A stretch of 64,000 nt of DNA from Pedosphaera sp. Its GTDB lineage: Bacteria > Verrucomicrobiota > Verrucomicrobiia > Limisphaerales > JADLHS01. The stretch's first letter is position 1, and the number at the start of each line of letters is the position of its first letter. The position numbers and the translations under genes are program-made. Below the pieces are notes generated by a model. The model did not search any database and was not told where the DNA came from. It saw only the letters and a program-made list of their open reading frames with translations. The DNA lies in NCBI GenBank assembly GCA_009695195.1, contig SIBJ01000013.1, forward strand, positions 1 to 64,000, in the 5' to 3' direction. Below are positions 18,381 to 27,755 of this stretch, piece after piece.

Positions 18381-20249
18381 ATGCCGATGCTGCAAGATGT
18401 CATCCACAAACTCGAGGTTGGCCCGTGGCTGCGCTACCTGAAAATCGGGTTGTCGTCGCTGGCGCTGGTCGCGCTGGTGGTCGGCTACAACTGGCGTTCG
18501 TTCCGCAACCTCGGCACGCAGGAGGCGATGGACTCGGCGCAGGTGGCGCGCAATATCGCGGAGGGCAAGGGCTACTCCACGCTGTTCATCCGACCCTTGA
18601 GCCTTTACCTCGTCAAGCAGCGCAACCTCGCGAAGGGCGTGGCGGTGGCGGACAACGATTACAGCCAGATCAAGATCAACCATCCCGATCTGGCCAATCC
18701 GCCGGTGTATCCCTGCGCGCTGGCGGCGGTGTTGAAGGTGATGAAGCCCAAACTGAAATGGAACATTGACACGACCAAGGCGTTTTGGAGCAAGGACGGG
18801 AGATTCTGGCGTTATCAACCGGACCTCGTCATCAGCCTGTTCAATGAAGTCATCATGTTCGGCGTCATCCTGCTGACATTTTTTCTGGCGAAGCGGTTGT
18901 TCGATCCGGGCGTGGCCTGGCTGTCGGGCATCCTGCTGCTCGGCAGCGAAATGATGTGGCGCTTCGCCGTGTCCGGGCTTTCCACGATGTTGCTGCTGCT
19001 GTTTTTCATGGGGCTGGTCTGGTTCCTGGTCCTGGCCGAAAGCGAGGCGCGCGAACCGAAGCGCGGACAGACGGCGGCGTTTCTGTTCGCGGCGGGCGCG
19101 GGCCTGATGGTCGCGCTCGGGATGCTGACGCGGTATTCGTTCGGCTGGCTGATCGTGCCGGTGGGATTGTTCTTCGTCCTGTTCGGCGGCACGCGCCGCG
19201 CCGCGCTCTGCCTGCTGGCGGTGGGCGTGTTCGCCGCCGCGGTCACGCCGTGGATTTATCGCAATATGAAAGTCAGCGGGATGCCGTTCGGCACTTCGAC
19301 CTTCGCCATTGTGCAGGGGAGTTCGATGTTTCCCGAATACAAACTCGACCGCGCGCTCGAACCGGATTTCAAACGCATCTTCTTCTCGGGCTTCACGCAA
19401 AAACTGCTCGGCAACTCGCGCGTGATCCTGGAACAGGAAGTCCCGAAGATGGGCGGGAGCTGGCTGACCGCGCTGTTCCTCGCCGGATTGCTGCTCGGTT
19501 TTCGCAACCCCGCCATCCGGCGGCTGCGCTATTTCTTGATGTTCTGCCTCGTGATGCTCGTGATGGTGCAGGCGCTGGGGCGAACGCAACTTTCCGAGGC
19601 CTCCCCTGAACTCAATTCGGAAAATCTCCTCGTGCTCCTGACGCCGCTGCTTTTCATTTACGGCGTCAGTCTGTTTTATCTGATGCTCGAGCAGATGAAC
19701 CTGCCGTTCAAGGGACTCCGGTATCTGGTCATCGGCGCGTTCGCCGCCATCATGATGTTGCCGATGATCGGCACCTTCCTGCCGCCGAAACCGACGCCGG
19801 TGGTTTATCCGCCGTACTATCCGCCGGCCATCCAACAGGTCGCCGGCTGGATGAAGGAAAACGAACTGATGATGAGCGACATCCCGTGGGCCGTCGCCTG
19901 GTACGGGCACCGCCAGTGCATCTGGACCACGCTCAACGCACAGGAAGAATTCTTCGCCGTCAACGATCTCCAGAAATCGGTGCGCGGCCTTTACCTCACG
20001 CCCGAAACGATGGACAGCCGTTTCCTCACGCAATGGGTGCGCGCGGGCGAACACAGTTGGGGCAGCTTCATCCTCGAAAGCATGTTGCAGCGGCGCATCC
20101 CGCCGACGTTTCCGCTGCGCGAAGCGCCGACCGGTTTTCTGCCGGAACAACTTTTTCTCACCGACTGGAAGCGCTGGAAAATTGAGCCGACGCCCGACCT
20201 CCCGCCGCAACCCGTCGAACCGGGCAGGACCAACCGCCCCGCCAAGTAG
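18381..20249 (+). CDS. Glycosyltransferase family 39-like multi-pass membrane protein
   Basis: 622 residues with about 10-11 hydrophobic segments. It has an ArnT/PMT-like layout: a first membrane helix, then an extracytoplasmic loop with acidic and basic residues (EAMDSAQVARNIAEGKGYST, a pattern typical of GT39-like enzymes), many spans, and a C-terminal soluble part (KENELMMSDIPWAVAWYG). Such enzymes use polyprenyl-phosphate sugars in the membrane. It starts three bases after the response regulator, so it lies in the same operon as corA, kinase and regulator. The C-terminus is proline-rich. The family assignment is by pattern only. Confidence 0.65.
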   Translation: MPMLQDVIHKLEVGPWLRYLKIGLSSLALVALVVGYNWRSFRNLGTQEAMDSAQVARNIAEGKGYSTLFIRPLSLYLVKQRNLAKGVAVADNDYSQIKINHPDLANPPVYPCALAAVLKVMKPKLKWNIDTTKAFWSKDGRFWRYQPDLVISLFNEVIMFGVILLTFFLAKRLFDPGVAWLSGILLLGSEMMWRFAVSGLSTMLLLLFFMGLVWFLVLAESEAREPKRGQTAAFLFAAGAGLMVALGMLTRYSFGWLIVPVGLFFVLFGGTRRAALCLLAVGVFAAAVTPWIYRNMKVSGMPFGTSTFAIVQGSSMFPEYKLDRALEPDFKRIFFSGFTQKLLGNSRVILEQEVPKMGGSWLTALFLAGLLLGFRNPAIRRLRYFLMFCLVMLVMVQALGRTQLSEASPELNSENLLVLLTPLLFIYGVSLFYLMLEQMNLPFKGLRYLVIGAFAAIMMLPMIGTFLPPKPTPVVYPPYYPPAIQQVAGWMKENELMMSDIPWAVAWYGHRQCIWTTLNAQEEFFAVNDLQKSVRGLYLTPETMDSRFLTQWVRAGEHSWGSFILESMLQRRIPPTFPLREAPTGFLPEQLFLTDWKRWKIEPTPDLPPQPVEPGRTNRPAK

Positions 20250-20285
20250 CCGCCGCGCGCCGCGAAAAATTGGCGGCGGGTTTTT
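20250..20285 (+). terminator. Intrinsic terminator after the corA operon
   Basis: CCGCCGC (20250-20256) pairs with GCGGCGG (20273-20279), followed by G and TTTTT. It begins right after the TAG stop, and a slightly longer alternative stem using CCCGCC upstream is also possible. Confidence 0.65.
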
Positions 20286-20346
20286 CCGGGCCGCGATTTG
20301 CCCTTGCGCGCGCGACGGAACATTGATTCATTATGCGCGTTCCGCT

Positions 20347-20431
20347 GCGCACGTGGCGAAATTGGCAGACGCGCTACTTTGAGGTGGTAGTGCCGCAAGG
20401 CATGCAGGTTCAAGTCCTGCCGTGCGCACCA
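20347..20431 (+). tRNA. tRNA-Leu (anticodon GAG)
   Basis: 85 bases including an encoded CCA. The acceptor stem GCGCACG pairs with CGTGCGC. The D-arm region is TGGCGAAATTGGCAGACGC, the anticodon loop TTTGAGG gives GAG, a variable arm typical of class II tRNAs (GCCGCAAGGC) follows, and the T-arm has GGTTCAAGTCC. All features match a leucine tRNA. Confidence 0.97.
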
Positions 20432-20769
20432 CTCCACCAGTTCGACTGGTTTCGAGAAGCACCCCCAAGGTTTCACGCCAGAACCACACGCCGGTGCCCG
20501 CCGGTCTGGGCGTCTTAACGATGGCCCGATGCCAATTGACTGGGCAGGCGGTTTGACACCACTGCCCCAATCTTGTGGCAAGGCTCTGGCCGGATTCCCG
20601 CGCGTGGTTGGGTTTCAGCACGCTGGCACGCAAGCTGCCTAAGTCGCCGCGTGAAGTGCCAGGTTGTAACGTCCATGAGCCCGCCGGGATCCGAAATCCT
20701 CCTTTGCAGGAGTTTCGTCGTTACGTCTGGAGCGCCCCGAAGCAATGACCGGACTTACCAGATTCATCT
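20432..20769. other. Intergenic region between tRNA-Leu and coiled-coil gene
   Basis: No gene seen. It contains a small CTCCTTTGCAGGAG hairpin (around 20699-20712). I found no repeat of the tRNA 3' end, so there is no sign of an integration site here. Confidence 0.5.
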
Positions 20770-23700
20770 ATGACAAATTCCACCGCAACGAACGCGCCTG
20801 ACCTGGGCTTTTCCCCGTGGCAGCGGTTGAAGAGTAAACGCATTTCATACCTGGTGCTGCCGTTGCTCGTCATGGCGACGGTGACGGAGTTCGTCATTTT
20901 GGCGACCGGGTGGAAATATCAACAGATGGCCTGCCTGCCCCAGGGCATGGGCGTCACCTTTTTTGGCATCGGCCCGATCGGCGCGACCATTCTCGCGGTG
21001 GAGTTGCTGAAGCTGCCGCTGGCCATCTGGACCGCCTCGCGCATGGGCTGGCAAAAAGGATTCATGCTGGTGGTGGGGTTGCCGCTGATCTGTGTGCTGA
21101 CGTTCCAATTGGTCAAGGACATGGCGGTTTATGAGATGGGCGTCGCCATGACGCCCGCCAATCAGATGTTCGAGAAGGCGACGGCGGAGGAAGTCAAAAT
21201 CTCCAAACTCAACGGCGAACTGGCGGTCATCGAGCAGAAGAAAACGGATCGCGAGCGCAAGCTCGCCGAGCTGTCCGCGAAGAAGGCCAAGGCGAAAGCC
21301 GATTTTGAAGAGTCGCTCAAGCGCAATGCGGATGTGCGGCAGGACGCCATTTCCCTGACGGATTATCAGAAGAAAGAATTGTCCGAAGTGGAATCCCGGC
21401 AGGCCGCCATCATCAAACAGTTTGACGCGGACACCGCGCAACTCACCAAAGCGACCACTGACTTGCGCGCCCAGCGCGAAATCGAGCTGGGCCGGGCCAC
21501 CAAATGGAACGCAGAGGAAGCCCGAATTGAAAATGCCTACAAAGCGAAGCTGGCCGAATACGCCAACAAGAAAGCGGCATACGAAAAAGATAAAACTGAT
21601 TACGACAACGCCAACTTTCTCAAGCGTCAGTTGCTGAAAGAACCCGTGAGTCCGGGCGTGCCGCCCGAGCGCGAAGCCAACACGGTGCTCAAGCCGACCG
21701 CCATCGCGGAGATGGACGCGCAAATCAAAGCCAAGGAAGCCGAGTTGCTCGCCGTCAATAACAAGCGCCGCGACCGGATCGCCCAGGTGGACGCCGATGC
21801 CCGTCAAGTGCGCGGGGACTTCGACCGCCGCTCCAGCACCAAGCGCGAGGATGCGGACCGCAAGCGCGAAGATTTGTCGGCCGGGCAGGTCGCGCTGGCC
21901 GCCGAGTTGAAGGCGGAGGAGAAACAGGCGGACGTGGAACTGGCGGGGGCCGTTCAGAAGGTGGATGGGATTCGCGCGGCGTTGGATGTCAGCCGCAAGA
22001 AGGCGGAGGGATATTACGAGGCGCGGGAAGCCTCCATTCGCAACACCCAGGTGCATCGCATCGCCACCACGGTGGAGATCGTGCGCGGCTTGCTGATGGG
22101 TGAGCGGCCGATGTCCATCAAAGCGTCCGCCAAGGAACGCGGCGACCTTCTCACCGACCAGATCAGCATGGTGCGGATCTGGGTCTATCCGGTGCTGGCG
22201 TTCATCGTCGCCTTCCTGCCGACGTTGATGGTTGAGATCGGTTTCTCCACTCTGTTCGAACCCGAGCAGGTGCGTCCGCCGCATCGCCTCGGCTTCTTCG
22301 GTCGCCGCCTGCACTGGCTCTACACCCGTGCCGGACGGCAAAAGATTTTACGCGCCGAGCGGTCGGCCAACGAAGCAACCGCGCAGATCGCCGCCCGCGA
22401 CAAGGCGCTGGCCGCCACAAAGACCGCTTCCGAGCGCGCGCTCGCCGAGAAAGAAGTGGAATTGCAGGCCGCGCTCGAAGCCAGCGACGCCAACGCCGCC
22501 GAACGCGAGGCGCAATTCAAGCAGCAGGAAGTGGAATGGGTCGCCAACCTTTCCAGCATGGCGGATTCGCTCAACCGCACGGTCATCGAGAAGGACGCCC
22601 TCCGCGATCTGCAGAAGTCGGAAGTCGAACGCCAGATTTCGATGCGCCAGAATGCGTGGTCCGAACGCGTCACGCAATTGCGTCAGGAATTGGACGACCA
22701 GCGCGCTGCCGGCGAGTCGGAGCGCACGGCGCTGTTGCAGGAACATCAAAAGAAATTGCTGGAGGTCACTGAGGATTGCAAAACCCAGGTCATTCAAGCC
22801 CGTCGCCAGATGGCCGATGCCGAACTCGGGGCGGTGGATAAGACGGCGAAGTTGTCGCATGAGCTGAAGGAAGCTTTGCGCGCGCGCGATGAGGCTGAGT
22901 CCAAATCACGGCATCAGGCCGATGCGCTGGCCCTCCGGCTGTCGCAGGCGGAGGAAGACGCCGCCCGGGAAAAGGAAAAAACGGCGCGGCAGGAGAAGCA
23001 CCGGCTGGAGCGGCAGCAACTGGAATTTGAAAAGACGCTGCGCCAGCGGGAAGACGATTTTGACCGGCGCTTGAAACAACGCGAACAGGAATTGGCCCTC
23101 GAAGCCGACGCCCGCGTGGTGGAGGACAAAAGCCGGGCCGAACAGGAATCCCGGATCCGCGAGGCCGAGCTTGAGCGCCAGCTCGAGGCGCGGGCCCGTG
23201 AGATTGACGCGCAGTGGAGCCGCGAGGTCGAGCAGAAGGAAGACGCGGCGCAAATCAAACTCAAACAGCGCGAGCAACAATTGCAGTCGCAGGCGGAGGC
23301 TCGTCTCCGGGCCGTGCAAACGCAGGCGGAGGAACAGTTGCGCCGCCGCGAGTCGGAATTCGAACGCCTCCTGGACACCCAGGCGCGGGAAACCGAGTCG
23401 CGCTTGCGCGAGGAATTGCAGGCGAAGGAGCAGGCTTTTCACGCCAAGCTCAAGGAGCGCGAACAGGAGTTGACCGGCAAGGCCGCCACCTGGGAAACGG
23501 AATTGAAAGATCAGTGGGCTTCGGACTTGCGCGCCCGCGAGGAGGACTGGAAACAGCAGGCCGAGTCGCGCGTCCGGGCGGCGGAAGCCCGCCTGGCGCA
23601 AGAGGCCCAGCAGAAGGAAGAGGTTTTCCAATCGAAAATCCGCCAGCGCGAACTGCAACTGCAATCACAACTGGACGCCCGCCAGGCCGAGTTGCAGGCG

Positions 23701-24027
23701 CAACGGGATCAGGACCTACGCCGCCGCGCCGCGGAATCAGCCGAGGCCGGACAGCGGGAGCAGGACTTGATCGCGAAATTAAACTCGCTCGCCGAGGCTC
23801 ATCAAGTGGCCCGGAAAGAGTGGGAGACAGGTTTGGAGTCCACGCGCGGCAACCTCGAATCGCTCAAGGCGCAATTGGTCCGCACCGAGAAGGAGCGCGA
23901 CGAAGCCCGGGAATTCGCCAACGATGGTTTCCGTCAGGTGCAGAGCCTGGAGAAGAAATTGACGGAAGCTTCCGCGTTCCTCATCGGCCTGCAAAACGGA
24001 AAACATCTGGTCGGCGGCCGGAGTTGA
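20770..24027 (+). CDS. Large membrane-anchored coiled-coil protein
   Basis: 1085 residues. Residues about 25-125 hold three or four hydrophobic segments (YLVLPLLVMATVTEFVILAT, IGATILAVELLKLPLAIW, GFMLVVGLPLICVLTFQLV). A charged coiled coil follows (about 135-440), then another membrane segment (about 465-490, VYPVLAFIVAFLPTLMVEIG), and finally about 580 residues of almost unbroken coiled coil rich in Glu, Gln, Arg and Ala. I do not recognise the family. The topology suggests a membrane anchor with two long rods, perhaps structural or linked to envelope or chromosome organisation. GC content and codon use match the neighbours, so there is no sign of recent transfer. Confidence 0.85.
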   Translation: MTNSTATNAPDLGFSPWQRLKSKRISYLVLPLLVMATVTEFVILATGWKYQQMACLPQGMGVTFFGIGPIGATILAVELLKLPLAIWTASRMGWQKGFMLVVGLPLICVLTFQLVKDMAVYEMGVAMTPANQMFEKATAEEVKISKLNGELAVIEQKKTDRERKLAELSAKKAKAKADFEESLKRNADVRQDAISLTDYQKKELSEVESRQAAIIKQFDADTAQLTKATTDLRAQREIELGRATKWNAEEARIENAYKAKLAEYANKKAAYEKDKTDYDNANFLKRQLLKEPVSPGVPPEREANTVLKPTAIAEMDAQIKAKEAELLAVNNKRRDRIAQVDADARQVRGDFDRRSSTKREDADRKREDLSAGQVALAAELKAEEKQADVELAGAVQKVDGIRAALDVSRKKAEGYYEAREASIRNTQVHRIATTVEIVRGLLMGERPMSIKASAKERGDLLTDQISMVRIWVYPVLAFIVAFLPTLMVEIGFSTLFEPEQVRPPHRLGFFGRRLHWLYTRAGRQKILRAERSANEATAQIAARDKALAATKTASERALAEKEVELQAALEASDANAAEREAQFKQQEVEWVANLSSMADSLNRTVIEKDALRDLQKSEVERQISMRQNAWSERVTQLRQELDDQRAAGESERTALLQEHQKKLLEVTEDCKTQVIQARRQMADAELGAVDKTAKLSHELKEALRARDEAESKSRHQADALALRLSQAEEDAAREKEKTARQEKHRLERQQLEFEKTLRQREDDFDRRLKQREQELALEADARVVEDKSRAEQESRIREAELERQLEARAREIDAQWSREVEQKEDAAQIKLKQREQQLQSQAEARLRAVQTQAEEQLRRRESEFERLLDTQARETESRLREELQAKEQAFHAKLKEREQELTGKAATWETELKDQWASDLRAREEDWKQQAESRVRAAEARLAQEAQQKEEVFQSKIRQRELQLQSQLDARQAELQAQRDQDLRRRAAESAEAGQREQDLIAKLNSLAEAHQVARKEWETGLESTRGNLESLKAQLVRTEKERDEAREFANDGFRQVQSLEKKLTEASAFLIGLQNGKHLVGGRS

Positions 24028-24049
24028 TGACCACAGCCCCGACCACCCG

Positions 24050-25036
24050 CTATTTCACGCGGGCGAATTTGTGGAGGTGGCCAAACTTGCTCCACTCGGA
24101 GACGATCAGGTTGCCGGCCTTGTCCATCGAAGCGCCGTGAGGCGAGTTGCAGATGCCGTCCGACCACTGGTCCTGCGCCAATGCGAAGTTGGCGCGCTGC
24201 TTCTCGTTGGGATTGTCGCCGACCTGCGCGGCGATGTTGCCGGCCTTGTCCAAAACGGTGACGCGGCCTTGCAGTTCGGGAAACACGGCGTAGTCGCCCC
24301 GGATGTGAACGGCCGCGGGCATCCGCAAATCTTTCTGGATGACGCGCACGAAGTTGCCGTCGAGATCCCAGTGCTCCACGCGATTGTTGTTGCGATTGCA
24401 AACCAGCAGCAGCGGCTTGCGTCCGCGCGCGTCCAACGCGATGCCGTGACAGGTGTTGAACTTCCCTTCTTCCGCGCCCGGTCCACCAAAGGCTTTGACG
24501 AACTTCCGGTCCTTGTCGAACTTGAGCACGAAGTTTGAGCCGTAGCCGTCGGCGACGAAAATCGAACCATCCGGCGCGACGGTGACCGCGCAGGGCTTGA
24601 AGCCGTCCGCATTTTTGTGAATGCCAGCTTCCATCGGAACGTGAATCGCCCAAACCTGTTCGCCGTCGAGCGTGAGCTTGACGACTTCATGCTCGGAAGG
24701 CCGCGCGCCGTAGATGAATTCCCTGCCCTTCTCTTTGCGCAGCTCCAGCCCGTGAATGCGCGTCGGGCCGAAGGCGCGCAGGAACTTTCCCTTGGGCGAA
24801 AAGACCACGATGCCGCGCGGCGTGTCGGTGGTGACGTAAATGTTGCCCGCCTGGTCCAGCACCACGCCGCCGTGGCAGGGGCCGAGCGGTTGACGGTCGG
24901 GATCTTGATCGAAGAAATTGGGCGCGATCGAAAACTTCAATTCCGCGGCCAGCGTCGCGGTGGCGGCAAGGCCGATCACAACCAGCATCAGCGAACATCG
25001 GATCAGGGCGGCGGTCAGGTAAGTGAATTTGTGCAT
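24050..25036 (-). CDS. Secreted NHL-repeat beta-propeller protein
   Basis: 328 residues with a signal peptide (MHKFTYLTAALIRCSLMLVVIG..., cleavage near LAA|ELKF). Repeated blades of the form DQAGNIYVTTDTPRGIVVFSPKGKFLRAFG, APDGSIFVADGYGSNFVLKFD and DKAGNLIVSEWSKFGHLHKF mark a six-bladed NHL-type propeller. It lies 49 bases downstream of the PQQ-type propeller gene on the same strand and is likely co-transcribed. No catalytic residues can be assigned. Confidence 0.85.
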   Translation of the reverse strand: MHKFTYLTAALIRCSLMLVVIGLAATATLAAELKFSIAPNFFDQDPDRQPLGPCHGGVVLDQAGNIYVTTDTPRGIVVFSPKGKFLRAFGPTRIHGLELRKEKGREFIYGARPSEHEVVKLTLDGEQVWAIHVPMEAGIHKNADGFKPCAVTVAPDGSIFVADGYGSNFVLKFDKDRKFVKAFGGPGAEEGKFNTCHGIALDARGRKPLLLVCNRNNNRVEHWDLDGNFVRVIQKDLRMPAAVHIRGDYAVFPELQGRVTVLDKAGNIAAQVGDNPNEKQRANFALAQDQWSDGICNSPHGASMDKAGNLIVSEWSKFGHLHKFARVK

Positions 25037-25085
25037 GACCGATGAAGTACCCGGAATTCTCCGATTGGGAAAGCTCGGAATTCAG

Positions 25086-26441
25086 TCAGCGTTGTCCCGG
25101 TTCGGCGATGCAATAAAGGAAGCGTTCGCCGCGCAGGTAAAGTTCACGATCCACCAGCGCCGGCGAGGCGCTGAAGGAGTCGTCAAGACGGTTGACCGCC
25201 AGCGGGACATTCTCGCGGTCATGACGCAGGACGACGGTGACCCCGTCGCGACCCGTGACGTAAATGCGGCCAGCGGCGCCGACTGGCGAGGCGAAGATGA
25301 AGTCGTTGATGCCTTCGAGCCGCAGCGCTTCGCCGCGCGGTTTGCCGGTCGCGGGTTCGAGGCGGGAGAGAATGTTCTGATTGTGCCGCAGGAAATAAAG
25401 GGTGTCGTCGTAGAGCAATGGCGACGAAACGTAAGGGGTCATGCGGTTGAGTTTCCAGGCGACGCGGTCGGTGCCGGTGAGGTCGCCTTTCGCCCCGGCG
25501 AGGCGGATGGCCAGCATCGCCTGCTGATAATAACTGTTCCCGGCGATGACCACGCCGTGGCCATCGTACACCGGCGAGGAGACGACGTTGTCCGTGAGGC
25601 CGGCACATTCCCAAAGTTGCGCGCCGGTGGCCAGATCGTACCCGCGCACGCGCTTCGTGGCGCTGACCACGATCTGCGTCTTGCCTTCGTGCTCGACGAC
25701 GAGCGGCGTGGACCACGAGGTTTTTTCGTCGCGGGCAACTTTCCAACGTTGCTGGCCGGTGCGTTTGTCAAAAGCGTAGAGGAAGGAACTGCCTTCGTGA
25801 TCCCAGCAAACGATGAGCGCGTCGCCGTGGAGCACGGGCGAACTGCCTTCGCCGTGGGCGTGGAGGGTTTGCATCCGGCCGAGGTCCTTCGACCACTTCA
25901 CTTCGCCCTTGAGGTCGAGGCAATAAAGCCCGCGCGAACCGAAAAAAACGTAGAGCCGCTCGCCGTCGGTGACCGGCGAATTGGACGCGAGGCTGCCGGT
26001 CTCGTGACCGCCCTCGTGCGGCCACTCTTCGCGCAGGATTTTTTTCCACAAAACTTTTCCATCAATGCGACTGATGGCCAGGACGATAAACTGGTGACGG
26101 TGAGTCACCGGCACGCTGTCGTGAACGCCGGGGGCGGCGTCATAAACGGGCTTTTGCGCCGCGCCGACGGGCACGGCCGCAGTCAGGAAGATCGCGTCGC
26201 CGAAGACGATGGGCGAGGCATGGGCCTTGCCCGGCAGCGGGACTTTCCAGCGGAGGTTGTTCGTCTCGCTCCAGTGGATCGGGGGATTGGCGAATGGCGC
26301 CACGCCGTTCGCCAACGGTCCGCGCCACTGCGGCCAGTTGTGCCGGGCCTCAGCGCCGGCACGAACACCCGCATCATCGGCCGGCGCTGATAGCGCGAGC
26401 AGACAGCCAAGGACCGGGAGCCAACGCGGTGGGGACATCAT
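25086..26441 (-). CDS. Secreted PQQ-like (BamB-type) beta-propeller protein
   Basis: 451 residues. I start at the ATG giving MMSPPRWLPVLGCLLALSAPA, a signal peptide; the frame stays open far upstream but that part is Arg/Pro-rich and not credible. The mature part begins HNWPQWRGPLANGVAPFANPP, the standard opening of PQQ-like quinoprotein propellers in Verrucomicrobiota and Planctomycetes. Blades such as GKVLWKKILREEWPHEG, GLYCLDLKGEVKWSKDLG and LYAFDKRTGQQRWKVARD have the Trp-docking pattern. It is probably periplasmic. It is divergent from the LABN-type gene at 26535. Confidence 0.88.
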   Translation of the reverse strand: MMSPPRWLPVLGCLLALSAPADDAGVRAGAEARHNWPQWRGPLANGVAPFANPPIHWSETNNLRWKVPLPGKAHASPIVFGDAIFLTAAVPVGAAQKPVYDAAPGVHDSVPVTHRHQFIVLAISRIDGKVLWKKILREEWPHEGGHETGSLASNSPVTDGERLYVFFGSRGLYCLDLKGEVKWSKDLGRMQTLHAHGEGSSPVLHGDALIVCWDHEGSSFLYAFDKRTGQQRWKVARDEKTSWSTPLVVEHEGKTQIVVSATKRVRGYDLATGAQLWECAGLTDNVVSSPVYDGHGVVIAGNSYYQQAMLAIRLAGAKGDLTGTDRVAWKLNRMTPYVSSPLLYDDTLYFLRHNQNILSRLEPATGKPRGEALRLEGINDFIFASPVGAAGRIYVTGRDGVTVVLRHDRENVPLAVNRLDDSFSASPALVDRELYLRGERFLYCIAEPGQR

Positions 26442-26534
26442 GCGAACGCAGTTTGCACCTTTCATCAGCGACTTGTCAAAGCGGCGCAAATCCTGTTTCC
26501 CGTTTCCGCCGCGATGCCTTAAACTCGCGCGCGT

Positions 26535-26957
26535 ATGGACTGGCTTACGAATCTCAACTGGCACGACGGCTTCAGCCACGGACGGTTTCTCTGGATCGAG
26601 TGGCACTTCTGGAAAGTCATCGGCTGGCTGGGCAACCTGGTTTTCTTTTCCCGCTTCGTAGTCCAATGGTACGCGACCGAAAAGAAAAAGCGCGTGGTCG
26701 TGCCGCTGGCGTTCTGGTGGCTGAGCCTCGCCGGTTCGTTCCTGCTGCTGGTCTATTCGGTGTGGAAAAAAGATTCCGTCTTCATCTTCGCGTACGCCTT
26801 CACGTGGATCCCGTACGTCCGCAACCTGATCATTCATCATCGGCACGTGGGTGCGCACCTCGACTGTCCCAGCTGTGGAAAATCCTGCGCGCCGAATTCC
26901 AACTTCTGTTCCGCGTGCGGCGCAAGGCTGACGACTGCACCCAACGTCGCCAAGTGA
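26535..26957 (+). CDS. LABN-domain membrane protein fused to a zinc ribbon
   Basis: 140 residues. Residues about 15-95 match the lipid A biosynthesis N-terminal (LABN) domain: WHFWKVIGWLGNLVFFSRFVVQWYATEKKKRVVVPLAFWWLSLAGS, three membrane helices with the conserved RFVVQW. The C-terminal 30 residues (CPSCGKSCAPNSNFCSACG) form a double-CxxC zinc ribbon, which is not part of the usual LABN protein. LABN proteins occur beside lipid A or sugar-modifying glycosyltransferases, but none is adjacent here. The stop lies 8 bases from the convergent small membrane gene. Confidence 0.85.
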   Translation: MDWLTNLNWHDGFSHGRFLWIEWHFWKVIGWLGNLVFFSRFVVQWYATEKKKRVVVPLAFWWLSLAGSFLLLVYSVWKKDSVFIFAYAFTWIPYVRNLIIHHRHVGAHLDCPSCGKSCAPNSNFCSACGARLTTAPNVAK

Positions 26958-26964
26958 CCGGAGA

Positions 26965-27360
26965 CTATTTCTTCGGGGCGGTGGCGGGCGCGGCTTTCGC
27001 GGGGGCGGGGGCCGCCGGGGCGGCGGGTTTGACGGCCGACGCCGCGGGCTTGGCTGCCGACGCCGGGGCGACGGCATTCGTGCCGGGCTGAAGCTGATAC
27101 TTCTTCATGATCGGCGCGAAATCAGGATGCGTCTTGCCGTAATCCACGAGTTTGGCGAGGAAGGCGTCCACGGCGGGCTTCTCGTTGTTGTACCCTTGAA
27201 TCACCGCCGCGTGGGTCGGGCGGAAGGCGTTGACATCCGCGCGCAGGTGGCGGGCCTGGACGTAAAGATACGCGGCGACCGTGGCGGTGAGGATGATGAG
27301 GGCGCCGAGAATCAAATTGATCTGCGTCTGGATGCCGTCGTTCTGGTTGTTTTCGCTCAT
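26965..27360 (-). CDS. Small membrane protein with Ala/Pro-rich tail
   Basis: 131 residues. One N-terminal membrane helix (LILGALIILTATVAAYLYVQA), then a periplasmic helical part with LVDYGKTHPDFAPIMKKYQL, and a low-complexity tail of Ala, Pro and Lys. The LxDYxKxHPxxxPI pattern is shared with the gene immediately upstream (27389-27643), so the two are tandem paralogues. The family is not recognised. Confidence 0.75.
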   Translation of the reverse strand: MSENNQNDGIQTQINLILGALIILTATVAAYLYVQARHLRADVNAFRPTHAAVIQGYNNEKPAVDAFLAKLVDYGKTHPDFAPIMKKYQLQPGTNAVAPASAAKPAASAVKPAAPAAPAPAKAAPATAPKK

Positions 27361-27388
27361 AGGAAAATTCGGGTAACGGTTTGAAAGA

Positions 27389-27643
27389 TTACTTGGCGGC
27401 GGGCCGTTTGCCGGTGATCGGTTCGAGAATGGGATCAATGGCCGGATGCTGCTTGCTGTATTCGGCGCAGTCCACGACCAGTTGCTGCACAAGCCCGCGC
27501 CAGCCGTTGATGGCGGACACCTGGCCGTTCAGCGACCGGGCCTCGCCGCTGAGAAAATAAGTCTGCACACAAAACATCCCCGCCAGCAGCAGACACACCG
27601 CCAGCACGGCGAACAACATCAGGGTCTTCGAATTCATTTTCAT
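27389..27643 (-). CDS. Small membrane protein, paralogue of its neighbour
   Basis: 84 residues: one membrane helix (LMLFAVLAVCLLLAGMFCVQTYF), then LSGEARSLNGQVSAINGWRG and VVDCAEYSKQHPAIDPILEP. The layout and the D-x-K-xHP-x-xxPI motif match the gene 28 bases downstream, without the Ala/Pro tail. The two are likely one operon. Not recognised; a short envelope protein is the best description. Confidence 0.75.
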   Translation of the reverse strand: MKMNSKTLMLFAVLAVCLLLAGMFCVQTYFLSGEARSLNGQVSAINGWRGLVQQLVVDCAEYSKQHPAIDPILEPITGKRPAAK

Positions 27644-27755
27644 AAAAGTGCCGGGACTGTAGCGATTCTGCGGTTGATGTCCACCCGTTTTTAACCCAAA
27701 GAAAGCCGCCGTGGCCGGTAAAATGCCCGCGGTCAAGGCCGCAAACTCCCACGCC

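Noticed and set aside
17910..20210. 766-codon open frame on the minus strand
   Set aside because: Low-complexity Arg/His/Gln content; overlaps two well-supported plus-strand genes.
20347..20431. tRNA-Leu considered as an integration site
   Set aside because: No second copy of its 3' end and no integrase gene in the window.
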